A stretch of 35,869 bases of DNA from Clostridium sp. (GTDB lineage Bacteria > Bacteroidota > Bacteroidia > Bacteroidales > Bacteroidaceae). Positions 25,271 through 31,908 of the stretch are shown in pieces. The notes beneath the pieces were generated by a model, which was given only the letters and a program-made list of their open reading frames with translations, ran no database searches and was not told the DNA's origin. The stretch is taken from assembly GCA_023663705.1 (NCBI GenBank), contig JAMPGY010000025.1:1-35869 (forward strand), read 5' to 3'. Within the stretch, counting starts at the first letter, position 1. Every line of letters begins with the position of its first letter. A program made the position numbers and the translations under genes.

Positions 25271-25693
25271 CTCAAATCCTGCGGAGTCCATGAATGCGAT
25301 ATGATTTTCCGCAGGCCGTCACAGACAGACACAGGTGAACTCCGACAACAGTAAACCCGATACGTCTGTTCACGACATTTCCATCAGTCCAACCGAACTT
25401 CTTGCTATTGTGTTTCAATGTCTTGCGCGGCTCACCGGATAACTTTTGGTATTATATGGAAGAGACGTATGAAGACATCCCCCGTGACCTGCCGTACGTT
25501 TGAGGAAATTCCGTGGCAAAGAATCTTTCCACCATATGGCTACATAGCCGTGAGGATAGCATACGCATTTGGACGTTTTTGGTATATCAGTGAATTTGGT
25601 CATTTTTACCTTGTAATGTATAATAGTCAGTTGACTGAATGGCAGTACCTTTGCACATGATGAATGGTCATCATTTCTAAATGCTTTTATTGT
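25271..25693. other. Gene-free stretch, probably an insertion scar
   Basis: No convincing gene was found. Short open frames such as the one ending near 25660 lack family resemblance and normal codon use. A -7 box TACCTTTG at 25646-25653 lies 41 bases before the broken gene at 25694. Composition is lower in GC than the genes on the left. Confidence 0.5.
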
Positions 25694-26098
25694 ATGAAAA
25701 ATTCAATAAAAATAATGGCTATGCCACTGCTTATGGCTTTTTGTAGCAGTGTTAATGCTCAGGAAGTTGCTACTGTCACCGAAGGTCAAGCCGTTGATCT
25801 TGGTCTGAGCGTGAACTAGGCCGGATGGAATATCGGAGCAAATTCGCCTGAAGAATCGGGCGGTTTATATGGATGGGCTGACTCTACAGGGGAAAGGACA
25901 TCCACGGACTTCAGCGATTATCCTTCAGCAACTCCACCTGATAATATCAGTGGCACGGAATATGACATCTCCACTGCCAAATGTCTTTAATCTACAAGGG
26001 CAGACAATTATTCCGGTAAGGAAAAATCTGTAACTTTGTCGACGAAAGGCGTATATATAGTGCGCATAGATGAAAACAGTCAGAAGATAATACTATAA
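25694..26098 (+). pseudogene. Broken FISUMP-type secreted protein gene
   Basis: Reading from ATG 25694 gives a signal peptide (about residues 1-22, ending SSVNAQ) and VDLGLSVN, then an amber stop at 25817-25819 where relatives have Trp or another sense codon in VDLGLSVKWAGWNVG. The same frame continues as AGWNIGANSPEESGGLYGWAD and DYPSATPPDNISGTEYDI, characteristic of Bacteroidales FISUMP proteins, then has a second stop at 25988-25990 and ends in KGVYIVRIDENSQKIIL. The central part of the normal domain is missing, so there is both nonsense mutation and an internal deletion. The role of intact relatives is unknown; they are surface or secreted proteins. Confidence 0.75.
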
Positions 26099-26107
26099 AT
26101 ATTAGAT

Positions 26108-26269
26108 ATGAAAAAATTTACCTCTATTTTGATGGCACTGCTGGCAATCGCAGGTATTTTTGCCTCGTCGGCATGTTCAAACAAGAAAAATAATATGAGC
26201 ACAGAAGATATAAACTTCGCAAAGTTACGCTATATAACACAAAAACTGCCTAAAATCTGTGGACTTTAG
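26108..26269 (+). pseudogene. Truncated lipoprotein gene
   Basis: ATG 26108 opens a 53-residue frame with a good lipoprotein signal: basic start MKK, hydrophobic core and lipobox SSAC near residues 20-23, then NKKNNMSTEDINF. After about residue 37 the sequence becomes unlike a secreted protein and stops inside a hairpin. It is probably the 5' end of a lipoprotein gene cut off by a deletion or insertion. Which lipoprotein it was cannot be told. Confidence 0.5.
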
Positions 26270-26273
26270 GCAG
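26246..26273 (-). terminator. Hairpin with T-tract on the minus strand
   Basis: Arms CTGCCTAAA (26246-26254) and TTTAGGCAG (26265-26273) are perfect over 9 bases with a 10-base loop. Read on the minus strand it is followed by TTTTTGTGT, so it could end transcription of the small zinc-ribbon gene at 26494-26688. Confidence 0.5.
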
Positions 26274-26307
26274 CAGCGAGAGATAAATAATTGTTGAACA
26301 AATAAGA

Positions 26308-26502
26308 ATGAATATGAAAAAGATAAAAGGAAATCGGACAATAACCAAAAACGTCACTGTCCGATTGTTTGGAATTAAAATTTTGAGTATAACAACTGAG
26401 ACACTTAAATCGTTACCAAATTCTGCTGTTAATACTTCAAGGCAATTCGGAGGTAGTCTGTCGCCATCATTACAAAATGGAACAAGCGATGCATCACTGT
26501 AA
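26308..26502 (+). CDS. Small hypothetical protein
   Basis: A 64-residue frame starting MNMKKIKGNRTITKNVTVRLFG; ATG 26314 would give the same protein without two residues. It is basic, without a membrane helix or recognised family. Its last 9 bases overlap the end of the convergent zinc-ribbon gene. No promoter box stands out upstream. It lies in a scarred region, so it may be a remnant. Confidence 0.3.
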   Translation: MNMKKIKGNRTITKNVTVRLFGIKILSITTETLKSLPNSAVNTSRQFGGSLSPSLQNGTSDASL

Positions 26503-26688
26503 CTTTATACCTAATTTTTCAGCCATTTGATGAATTAGCGCACCTGTGTTATAAAAGGGCACTACGCCTACAACAGCGCCACAAGACCCACATTGAACAA
26601 AATATTGGCGGTATGCACTACCACTTACAGTTGCCTCCTTCATCTCAAAGCGAGTACAATCACATTTGGAACATTTTGATATTGCCAT
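26494..26688 (-). CDS. Small zinc-ribbon protein
   Basis: A 64-residue protein with two cysteine pairs, CSKCDC near residues 6-11 and CGSCG near residues 33-37, spaced as in a zinc ribbon, and a helical tail NTGALIHQMAEKLGIKL. Such small proteins are widespread in Bacteroidales genomes and mobile elements; the function is unknown. A consensus promoter (TTG, 20 bases, TATCTTTG on the minus strand; 26713-26743) lies just upstream, which supports it as a live gene. Confidence 0.7.
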   Translation of the reverse strand: MAISKCSKCDCTRFEMKEATVSGSAYRQYFVQCGSCGAVVGVVPFYNTGALIHQMAEKLGIKLQ

Positions 26689-26712
26689 GATATTTAGTGT
26701 TTAAATTGTATA

Positions 26713-26743
26713 CAAAGATAGTAAAAATTGAAATGATATCCAA
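26713..26743 (-). promoter_or_regulatory. Promoter of the zinc-ribbon gene
   Basis: On the minus strand TTG (26743-26741), a 20-base spacer and TATCTTTG (26720-26713) match the Bacteroidetes consensus. The ATG at 26688 follows 24 bases later. Confidence 0.75.
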
Positions 26744-26746
26744 GTG

Positions 26747-26986
26747 TTAAAAATTTATAACGACTGGGGTATTGTCGTATAAACTCACCTTTTCAAGAAT
26801 ATACAGATACCCGCCAGATATGTGCATACCCATAAAAGGTATGTCATGAACTGTGGCTTTCGGACCCTTTACTGAGTCAAGTGTAATATCCGGCAAGTCA
26901 GTCACACGTCTTGTCGTTGAATTTGTGAGGAAAAAATCGCCGGTGGCAGTCGGGCGCATTTCCTTTGCGTTTCGATGACTAATCAA
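26747..26986 (-). CDS. Hypothetical protein or gene fragment
   Basis: A 79-residue frame, MISHRNAKEMRPTATGDFFL at the start and DNTPVVINF at the end. It has the look of a real coding sequence (balanced composition, KATVHDIPFMGMHISGGYLYI) but I recognise no family, and it has no visible promoter. Its start abuts and overlaps by 8 bases the conjugative-element scrap on the other strand, so it may be the C-terminal piece of a larger gene cut by that event. Confidence 0.35.
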   Translation of the reverse strand: MISHRNAKEMRPTATGDFFLTNSTTRRVTDLPDITLDSVKGPKATVHDIPFMGMHISGGYLYILEKVSLYDNTPVVINF

Positions 26987-27095
26987 AAGAGTAGATTGCT
27001 ACAGAACCGAGGACGGCGAACTATTCTCAGTGGTGGTACCAACCCTTAAAGAGTGCCGACAGAAACGGGACGAATGGCTCGCCAAGAAGAAATAG
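26979..27095 (+). pseudogene. DUF3873-like C-terminal remnant of a conjugative-element gene
   Basis: The frame from 26979 to the stop at 27093-27095 reads CYRTEDGELFSVVVPTLKEC followed by RQKRDEWLAKK. This closely follows the tail of DUF3873 proteins, small genes carried by Bacteroides conjugative transposons (pattern YDYR..DGELFS.V.PTLE.CR..RD.W). The N-terminal half is missing and an in-frame stop lies at 26976-26978, so it is a fragment. It marks this stretch as the scar of a lost integrated element. Confidence 0.6.
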
Positions 27096-27151
27096 CCAAT
27101 AGTCGTAATATACGCCAAGCGGTGCAGTTCTGTGAAGAGTTGTACCGCTGA
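27074..27151 (+). CDS. Very small ORF overlapping the DUF3873-like remnant
   Basis: ATG 27074 opens 25 codons, MARQEEIANSRN to VQFCEELYR, overlapping the end of the remnant in another frame, an arrangement typical of packed small genes in conjugative elements. A weak hairpin CGCCT/AGGCG (27180-27193) follows. No family was recognised and it may not be expressed. Confidence 0.25.
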   Translation: MARQEEIANSRNIRQAVQFCEELYR

Positions 27152-27226
27152 TTTTCGTTTAAATTTCCCAAAAATCGGTCGCCTTTGGAGGCGGCGTTTT
27201 GGTTGGTATCCTTCGAAGATATATGA

Positions 27227-27844
27227 TTATGCAATCACCATGCCTTCACGAAGGACTTTCTCCGTTTCTTCACCCTTTGCTTTTCTGATTATGGCAAGGG
27301 CAAATTCAAGGGTTGTTCCGGGGCCTTTGGAGGTTATAAGGCGGTCGGTGACAATCACGTTGTCTTCGGAATATGTGCCTCCGTTCTTTTCAAACTCTTC
27401 TTTCAGGAATGGATAACCTGCCGCCGTGCTTCCTGAGATAATTCCAAGCGGACCGAGGACGAAAGCCGGAGCTGCACAGATGGCAGCGATTTTGCCACCA
27501 TTCTCCCAGTGATTCTTTACGATATTCTGAAGTTCTCTGTCAAGGTTTACGGCAGCTTCGTTTTTGTCTGCGCCCGGAAATACGAGCCAGTCAATCTGCG
27601 AGGGATAGAGGTCTTCAACCGTCATGTCCGCAACGATATTGTTACCGGTAGCACCTCTTACAAGACGGCTCTCCGTCGTTGAAATAGTGTAAACTTCCAT
27701 ACCTGCACGACGCATCACATCGATAGGAGCAAGGACTTCGATCTCATCAAAGCCTGTTCTGAGCATCACAAACGTAGCTTTTCCATCAGGCTTAACCGAT
27801 GCTGGAATTTTGATACTGGTTTCAGTCATAATTTGAGTATTCAT
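27227..27844 (-). CDS. DJ-1/PfpI family protein
   Basis: A 205-residue protein of the DJ-1/ThiJ/PfpI superfamily. The nucleophile-elbow cysteine is in KIAAICAAPAFVLGPLG (near residue 122), and the conserved acidic residue is in GFDEIEVLAPIDVMR near residue 34. Family members act as glyoxalases, chaperones or redox-stress sensors. A consensus promoter (TTG, 19 bases, TAATTTTG on the minus strand, 27923-27894) lies upstream, with a palindrome beyond it that is probably bound by the divergent HxlR-type regulator. ATG 27829 is an alternative start. Confidence 0.88.
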   Translation of the reverse strand: MNTQIMTETSIKIPASVKPDGKATFVMLRTGFDEIEVLAPIDVMRRAGMEVYTISTTESRLVRGATGNNIVADMTVEDLYPSQIDWLVFPGADKNEAAVNLDRELQNIVKNHWENGGKIAAICAAPAFVLGPLGIISGSTAAGYPFLKEEFEKNGGTYSEDNVIVTDRLITSKGPGTTLEFALAIIRKAKGEETEKVLREGMVIA

Positions 27845-27944
27845 TATGTTTTTGTTAACTTTGCAAAGGATAACAGCTACCCTTTGGATAGTGCAAAATT
27901 ATACATCAAAAATTGTTCTGCAAGAGGTTACTTTGAAAGTAGCC
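27832..27944. promoter_or_regulatory. Overlapping divergent promoters and candidate HxlR operator
   Basis: Plus strand: TTTG (27832-27835), 20 bases, TAACTTTG (27856-27863), toward the HxlR gene. Minus strand: TTG (27923-27921), 19 bases, TAATTTTG (27901-27894), toward the DJ-1 gene. The near-perfect palindrome GGTTACTTT-G-AAAGTAGCC at 27926-27944 lies between the -33 end of the DJ-1 promoter and the regulator gene, a good operator position. Confidence 0.65.
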
Positions 27945-27981
27945 ACTTACTTCAAACTCACTTTTAGTCAGTATCAACAAG

Positions 27982-28349
27982 ATGAAGACCGAAAAAATTT
28001 CAGAAAAATATTCGTGTGTGGCAACGTGCCCCATGCGCAACGTGATAGCTCATTTCGCCAACAAGTGGTCGATGCTTCTTCTCGTCATTCTTGATGAGTT
28101 TGGAGTCATGCGGTTCAACGAATTGTCCCGTGCCATCCCGGACATATCGCCAAAAGTTCTTTCGGGACATCTGAAGACCCTCGAATCCCTCGGGCTTGTC
28201 AAAGCATACTCTATGCCGAGGTACCACCACGCACTGAGTATGAACTTACCGAATTGGGCAAATCACTGATACCGATACTCAATCAATTATCCGAATGGGG
28301 CAATCAGAACTTGAAAACCTTAACACGAAATTTGAAGAATAGTCAATAA
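27982..28349 (+). pseudogene. HxlR family regulator gene with a frameshift
   Basis: ATG 27982 reads as a normal HxlR-type winged helix ([49 protein letters not shown]) for about 75 residues. The frame then runs into unrelated residues and stops at 28269. The proper C-terminus, [19 protein letters not shown] and the following [13 protein letters not shown], continues in another frame to a stop at 28347-28349. A single missing base near 28205 explains this. The break removes the wing end and dimerisation helix, so the regulator is probably inactive unless the shift is a sequencing error. Conserved cysteines near the N-terminus (CVATC) fit redox- or electrophile-sensing members. Confidence 0.8.
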
Positions 28350-28426
28350 TCCAACGGGCCACAAAATCGTACACGAAGCCTATGATGTGTTTTACAAGAT
28401 TTATCCAATATGAAATACCTATTGTA

Positions 28427-29041
28427 TCAAAGAGACAGTATTTCCCGCTGTAATAAATCAAGGAAGTGGGCGGCGTGTGCGCCATCCATTTGAGTATGGT
28501 GGAACTGAAATGAAACGGTGAGTGTGGTTTTGAGCAACCTGTTCCTGTATCTTCCCCATATCATGAACGGATTGTTGAAGATGCCGCTATACATTCCCAC
28601 TGCTCCGTCTATATCGTATTGGGCGAGTGCGGATGTGCCGATTACCATGCAATCGGGCAGGTCATGATTCTTGCAACTTTCAGCCACTTGTCGCGTAAGG
28701 CGGAGATAATCGGAATTGAATATTGCCAGATCATCGGAGAACGGCACATCACACGAATTGACTTCGCCCTGACTGTTTACCACGATAGTGTTGACGGCGA
28801 GAGATTCATATTCAATAAGTTTGTCATCAACCGGGAGCGTCCGAAATTCCTTTATCTGCGAGGCTGCACGTCCGATGCACCAGCACATTAGCATATTGAA
28901 TTTAAGTCCACGCTTACGGCTGATTTTCAATAATCGGGAGACTTTAACCGTCTTGAAAAACGTTACCATTGGCATCGGTGCGTTCATCCACATTTCGAAA
29001 GCATATGCTCGCGTTGTTTTCTTGGGGTTTACTTCTTTCAT
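28427..29041 (-). CDS. Chloramphenicol acetyltransferase-like (CatA-like) O-acetyltransferase
   Basis: A 204-residue protein of the type A CAT fold. The catalytic motif FQFHHTQMDGAHAAHFL near the C-terminus keeps the HHxxxDG signature with the general-base histidine, and FNMLMCWCIGRAASQ and YSGIFNNPFMIWGRY follow the family order. These enzymes form trimers and move acetyl groups from acetyl-CoA to hydroxyl substrates. It is shorter than classical Cat (about 215-220), and chromosomal relatives in Bacteroidales are not proven to act on chloramphenicol. The -7 box TAACTTTG on the minus strand (29059-29052) lies 11 bases before the ATG. Confidence 0.83.
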   Translation of the reverse strand: MKEVNPKKTTRAYAFEMWMNAPMPMVTFFKTVKVSRLLKISRKRGLKFNMLMCWCIGRAASQIKEFRTLPVDDKLIEYESLAVNTIVVNSQGEVNSCDVPFSDDLAIFNSDYLRLTRQVAESCKNHDLPDCMVIGTSALAQYDIDGAVGMYSGIFNNPFMIWGRYRNRLLKTTLTVSFQFHHTQMDGAHAAHFLDLLQREILSL

Positions 29042-29051
29042 TTTTTTACGG

Positions 29052-29059
29052 CAAAGTTA
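29052..29059 (-). promoter_or_regulatory. -7 promoter box of the CatA-like gene
   Basis: Minus-strand TAACTTTG, 11 bases before ATG 29041. The box lies inside an inverted repeat CGGCAA...TTGCCG. Confidence 0.5.
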
Positions 29060-29097
29060 GCACATTGCCGTAGCTTCCGATAGAAGAAAAGAGACAT

Positions 29098-29895
29098 TCA
29101 GAATGGCGAGGCAAACAAAGCGGAATATATGGGTTGAATTTTCAGCAATTCTGCCGGGCTGGTTCCTGAATAGCGGCGACACTCACGGATAAAATGTGAC
29201 TGGTCAGCGTATCCACAGGAATAGGCTATGTCGGCAAAATCGCGATTGCCGTTCTGCATGAGCCACAGTGATTTCTGAAAACGGGCCACACAGGAATATT
29301 CCTTTGGCTTCATTCCTACGGCATTGAAAAACACCCGTTCAAATTGCTTCCGGCTCAGGCAAGCGAGTTGCGCCATACTCTCCACACTGATGGTATTATC
29401 ATGGAATAAATGTTTCAGCGAGGCACCCACTCTTTTGAAATTATAAATTCCAGACTCTGCCAATCTTAACAATAACCACTTCTCAATTAGTTTTATAGCC
29501 TCAATAGAATCTTCGGTATGAAGCACCTCATCGGCAAGTTTATTCAACCTTTTATCACCAAGTGAATAACCGTCAATCTCTTTATTGTAGAATGATGATA
29601 CCGGAATATTGAACATAGTGCCGATGGCATGAGGATGGAACACCACGACAATAGTTTCAACATCGCCCGATGATTGAATCCGTGCCGGAAAATTCACCTC
29701 ACCGCTAATGGAAAATCTTGCTTGTTCAGCTTCCAACTCCGGAATATAAAATCGACTTCGGCGATGAAAGATCAGTTGCGCACACCCGATTGGAAATGTC
29801 AATGTATCAAGATTCTCATTAGTATTCAGAATCCAATAGTAGCGGATATATGGCAATAGTTGAGTACTGGGTAAGAAGTATCTATATATGCTCAT
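29098..29895 (-). CDS. AraC family transcriptional regulator
   Basis: A 265-residue regulator with an N-terminal DUF6597-type sensing domain (SIYRYFLPSTQLLPYIRYYW, FPIGCAQLIFHRR, VVFHPHAIGTMFNIP) and a C-terminal HTH_18 region (SVESMAQLACLSRKQFERVF, FADIAYSCGYADQSHFIREC). It starts 12 bases after the chimeric GNAT/flavodoxin ORF and may be the last gene of the long minus-strand run. The inducer and targets are unknown; neighbours suggest a response to small reactive or toxic compounds. Confidence 0.88.
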   Translation of the reverse strand: MSIYRYFLPSTQLLPYIRYYWILNTNENLDTLTFPIGCAQLIFHRRSRFYIPELEAEQARFSISGEVNFPARIQSSGDVETIVVVFHPHAIGTMFNIPVSSFYNKEIDGYSLGDKRLNKLADEVLHTEDSIEAIKLIEKWLLLRLAESGIYNFKRVGASLKHLFHDNTISVESMAQLACLSRKQFERVFFNAVGMKPKEYSCVARFQKSLWLMQNGNRDFADIAYSCGYADQSHFIRECRRYSGTSPAELLKIQPIYSALFASPF

Positions 29896-29907
29896 TACTT
29901 ACTCTTG

Positions 29908-30444
29908 TTAGTCTAATCTTTTGAGAAACCAGGCCATGTTTTGTCCGAGATTACGCATATTTGCTATACCTTCGTCGTTATTCATTACATCGCCAATCTC
30001 TCTGCCATAAACCATATTCCAGTATGTGGAGCCGACAACTATCATTTCCTTGTTCAGCATAAAATGATTCATCGTATCTACGGCGGTCATACCTCCTGTA
30101 CGGTGCACGGCGGCAACAGATGCCCCCACCTTATGCTTCAACAATCCGGGATTGGCAGCAACTACAACATCGCCACGGTCAAGAAAGGCTTTCATTTTTG
30201 ATGATACATCAGCGGAATATACCGGAGAGCCAAGTATGATGCCGTCACCCCATCCGACAATGCGACGGCACATATCTCCAGGATGTGTTCCAAATTTATC
30301 TGCATATGCCCATATCTCAGGACACGGTAAAATGGTGCGCGGAACTTTCTGTGCATTTATCGGCTGAAATATTGCTTCATAAAGAAAATCTGTAAGAAGC
30401 GGCACTTTGTTCGCTTCTATTGGACCGATAACCGTCTCTGTCAT
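29908..30444 (-). pseudogene. Chimeric ORF: GNAT N-terminus joined to flavodoxin/FMN-reductase C-terminus
   Basis: A 178-residue frame made of two unrelated halves. Residues 1-58 (VIGPIEANKVPLLTDFLYEA, then PEIWAYADKFGTHPGDMC) match the N-terminus of a GNAT acetyltransferase. Residues about 67-178 (DGIILGSPVYSADVSSKMK, KHKVGASVAAVHRTGG, VGSTYWNMVYGREIGDV, NLGQNMAWFLKRL) match the C-terminal two-thirds of a flavodoxin-family NADPH-dependent FMN reductase. The FMN phosphate loop (GSxRxxGNT) and the acetyl-CoA site are both missing. The simplest explanation is a deletion that fused two neighbouring genes in frame near 30260-30275. It starts inside the end of the tautomerase gene, so it may still be translated. 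Function is doubtful. Confidence 0.7.
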
Positions 30445-30641
30445 GACTTATAGTCTCGCTTGATTCCATCAATAGATTTGCCTCCGATACCGAAATTTTC
30501 ATCGGGTAGTTCCTTGATGGTTACAGTGAAGAATTGCTCCGGAATATGGGTTATCTCTGAAGCTGTCGCAGTGAGTTGTTCTATCAACTCTTTCTTTTGT
30601 TCAGCGGTGAGTTTTCCGCTCTCAATGGATATGTAAGGCAT
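30441..30641 (-). CDS. 4-oxalocrotonate tautomerase family protein (intact copy)
   Basis: A 66-residue small tautomerase. Pro2, directly after the initiator Met (MPYISIESGKLT), is the expected catalytic base; FFTVTIKELPDENFGIGGKS follows. Family members isomerise unsaturated keto acids or related electrophiles as hexamers. The stop overlaps the start of the chimeric ORF by 4 bases. A second copy, broken by a one-base deletion, lies at 33084-33283; the two copies (second frame restored) differ at five of 66 residues. Confidence 0.88.
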   Translation of the reverse strand: MPYISIESGKLTAEQKKELIEQLTATASEITHIPEQFFTVTIKELPDENFGIGGKSIDGIKRDYKS

Positions 30642-30660
30642 ATTATTTTCTTTTAGGATA
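30441..30660 (-). repeat. Direct repeat, copy 1 (intact tautomerase)
   Basis: This segment and 33084-33300 are direct repeats with long identical blocks, for example the 44 bases covering codons for TEITHIPEQFFTVTI-like sequence and most of the first 20 codons. Identity extends about 15 bases upstream of the start codon. The two copies flank the three-gene module at 30708-33057. Confidence 0.8.
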
Positions 30661-30707
30661 GTACGTTATCAGCAAATACCGGTGCCCATTTCTTCAATCA
30701 TCGTACT

Positions 30708-31166
30708 TCACAGTCCTTCTGGATCTTCGATGGCGGTGGAATCTGTTTCTTCAACTTTCCGGCGGAGCTCGGTTGCCGCCTCTTCACATTCTTTCTCAAA
30801 CACTTCTGTCTTTACAGTAGGTTCAAGATCTGCGAGATGTCTCTCAACTTCCATGTACAGATTCATGATTTCCATGAACGCGGGAAAGTTGGCGGCATAA
30901 TATCCTACGATATGGACATTGTCAACATTAGACAGATTGTAGTGTTTCCTTTTGCCGGGCAATTCCATCAAACGAACCGAGCCGTCATCTATTACGATAA
31001 TATATAATCCAAGGTCTGCATCTTCCGCTACCGTGACAAAAGAACGTTGCGATTTCAGTTTGTCAAGCCAAAGGGCATTCGGGGCTAAAAAGTGTATATG
31101 CCTAACTCTACGCCTGTTTGTGGCAAGTGTTCCTGCACACATACTTAATATGTCGCTGTTAATCAT
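30708..31166 (-). CDS. Uncharacterised protein, third gene of the flanked module
   Basis: A 152-residue acidic protein. The first 110 residues have a mixed alpha/beta pattern (RRVRHIHFLAPNALWLDKLK, FVTVAEDADLGLYIIVIDDG), and the tail is a charged helix, possibly coiled coil (EVERHLADLEPTVKTEVFEK). No signal peptide or membrane helix; no family recognised. It is 5 bases downstream of the 242-residue gene and separated by 66 bases from the intact tautomerase copy. Its constant company with the next two genes suggests a shared role. Confidence 0.62.
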   Translation of the reverse strand: MINSDILSMCAGTLATNRRRVRHIHFLAPNALWLDKLKSQRSFVTVAEDADLGLYIIVIDDGSVRLMELPGKRKHYNLSNVDNVHIVGYYAANFPAFMEIMNLYMEVERHLADLEPTVKTEVFEKECEEAATELRRKVEETDSTAIEDPEGL

Positions 31167-31171
31167 TGCTT

Positions 31172-31900
31172 TTAATCAGTCTTTGGTGATTTCACGATTA
31201 TTTCATCAAATGGCTTGGGCCGGCCGATGTACACGCGGAATATGTCTCCGTCCCAACCGGTCTTGTTGATGGCCGACTTGCGACTGTAGGCGCAACGGGG
31301 CAGCTCCTCATCCCATTTCGATGCGACGACCTCACCGGTGGCTGTGCTGACAATCTCCACTTTCAGAGCATCACCCACTTTCTGACCGAAGCAGTTATAT
31401 ACTAATGCACGGTGTTTTCTGTCGCGGCTCAGCTTGGAGTAGTGCTTGAGCCGGATTTTCTTCTCGAATCCGCAGTCGCGCAGGTTCTGAATAATATCTT
31501 CACGCCGTTGCGCCAGCCGGTTCTTGCCGCCGTTTGCTTCGTCAATCTCCGTCAAGACATCAAGCACGAGACTGGCTACATACTCAACGAACTCCTCGTC
31601 AAACTCTTTGAAATCATATAGCCGTCGGGAGATGTCACGGTCTAAATCGTAGGTTGATACGTTGAACACCCCTTTCCATTTCTTATATCCCGACGTCACA
31701 TTTTGTTTCTCGACATTGGCACAAAGTGTGAGCCGCCCGTTTCCGTCAAGGTCAATAGGCGACAGCTCTTGCAGGACAACCAGACAGATGCCATAAGTGG
31801 CTACATACAGATGAGCCACATCGCAATAATTCGATTCCTCCTTGATGCGCCGTGCGATAATATCGTCGTCCTCAAAGGACAGCATTTGAAGTTTTGCCAT
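31172..31900 (-). CDS. Uncharacterised protein, second gene of the flanked module
   Basis: A 242-residue soluble protein. The N-terminal part reads SFEDDDIIARRIKEESNYC and LYVATYGICLVVLQELSPIDL, followed by a helical middle (RRLYDFKEFDEEFVEYVASL) and a basic C-terminal region with TGWDGDIFRVYIGRPKPFDE. I recognise no domain. It lies 8 bases after the Sel1-repeat gene and 5 bases before the third gene, so the three are one transcription unit. No catalytic motif can be named with confidence. Confidence 0.65.
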   Translation of the reverse strand: MAKLQMLSFEDDDIIARRIKEESNYCDVAHLYVATYGICLVVLQELSPIDLDGNGRLTLCANVEKQNVTSGYKKWKGVFNVSTYDLDRDISRRLYDFKEFDEEFVEYVASLVLDVLTEIDEANGGKNRLAQRREDIIQNLRDCGFEKKIRLKHYSKLSRDRKHRALVYNCFGQKVGDALKVEIVSTATGEVVASKWDEELPRCAYSRKSAINKTGWDGDIFRVYIGRPKPFDEIIVKSPKTD

Positions 31901-31908
31901 AATTCTTC

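Noticed and set aside
25418-25660. Plus-strand 80-codon frame after the AraC gene
   Set aside because: No start with promoter, no recognisable family, and it runs into the promoter box of the broken FISUMP gene.
26220-26227. Minus-strand TAACTTTG box
   Set aside because: No minus-strand gene begins downstream for over 2 kb; probably chance or a residue of the lost element.
27046-27234. Minus-strand 62-codon frame in the scarred region
   Set aside because: It is opposite the DUF3873-like remnant, has poor composition and no family resemblance.
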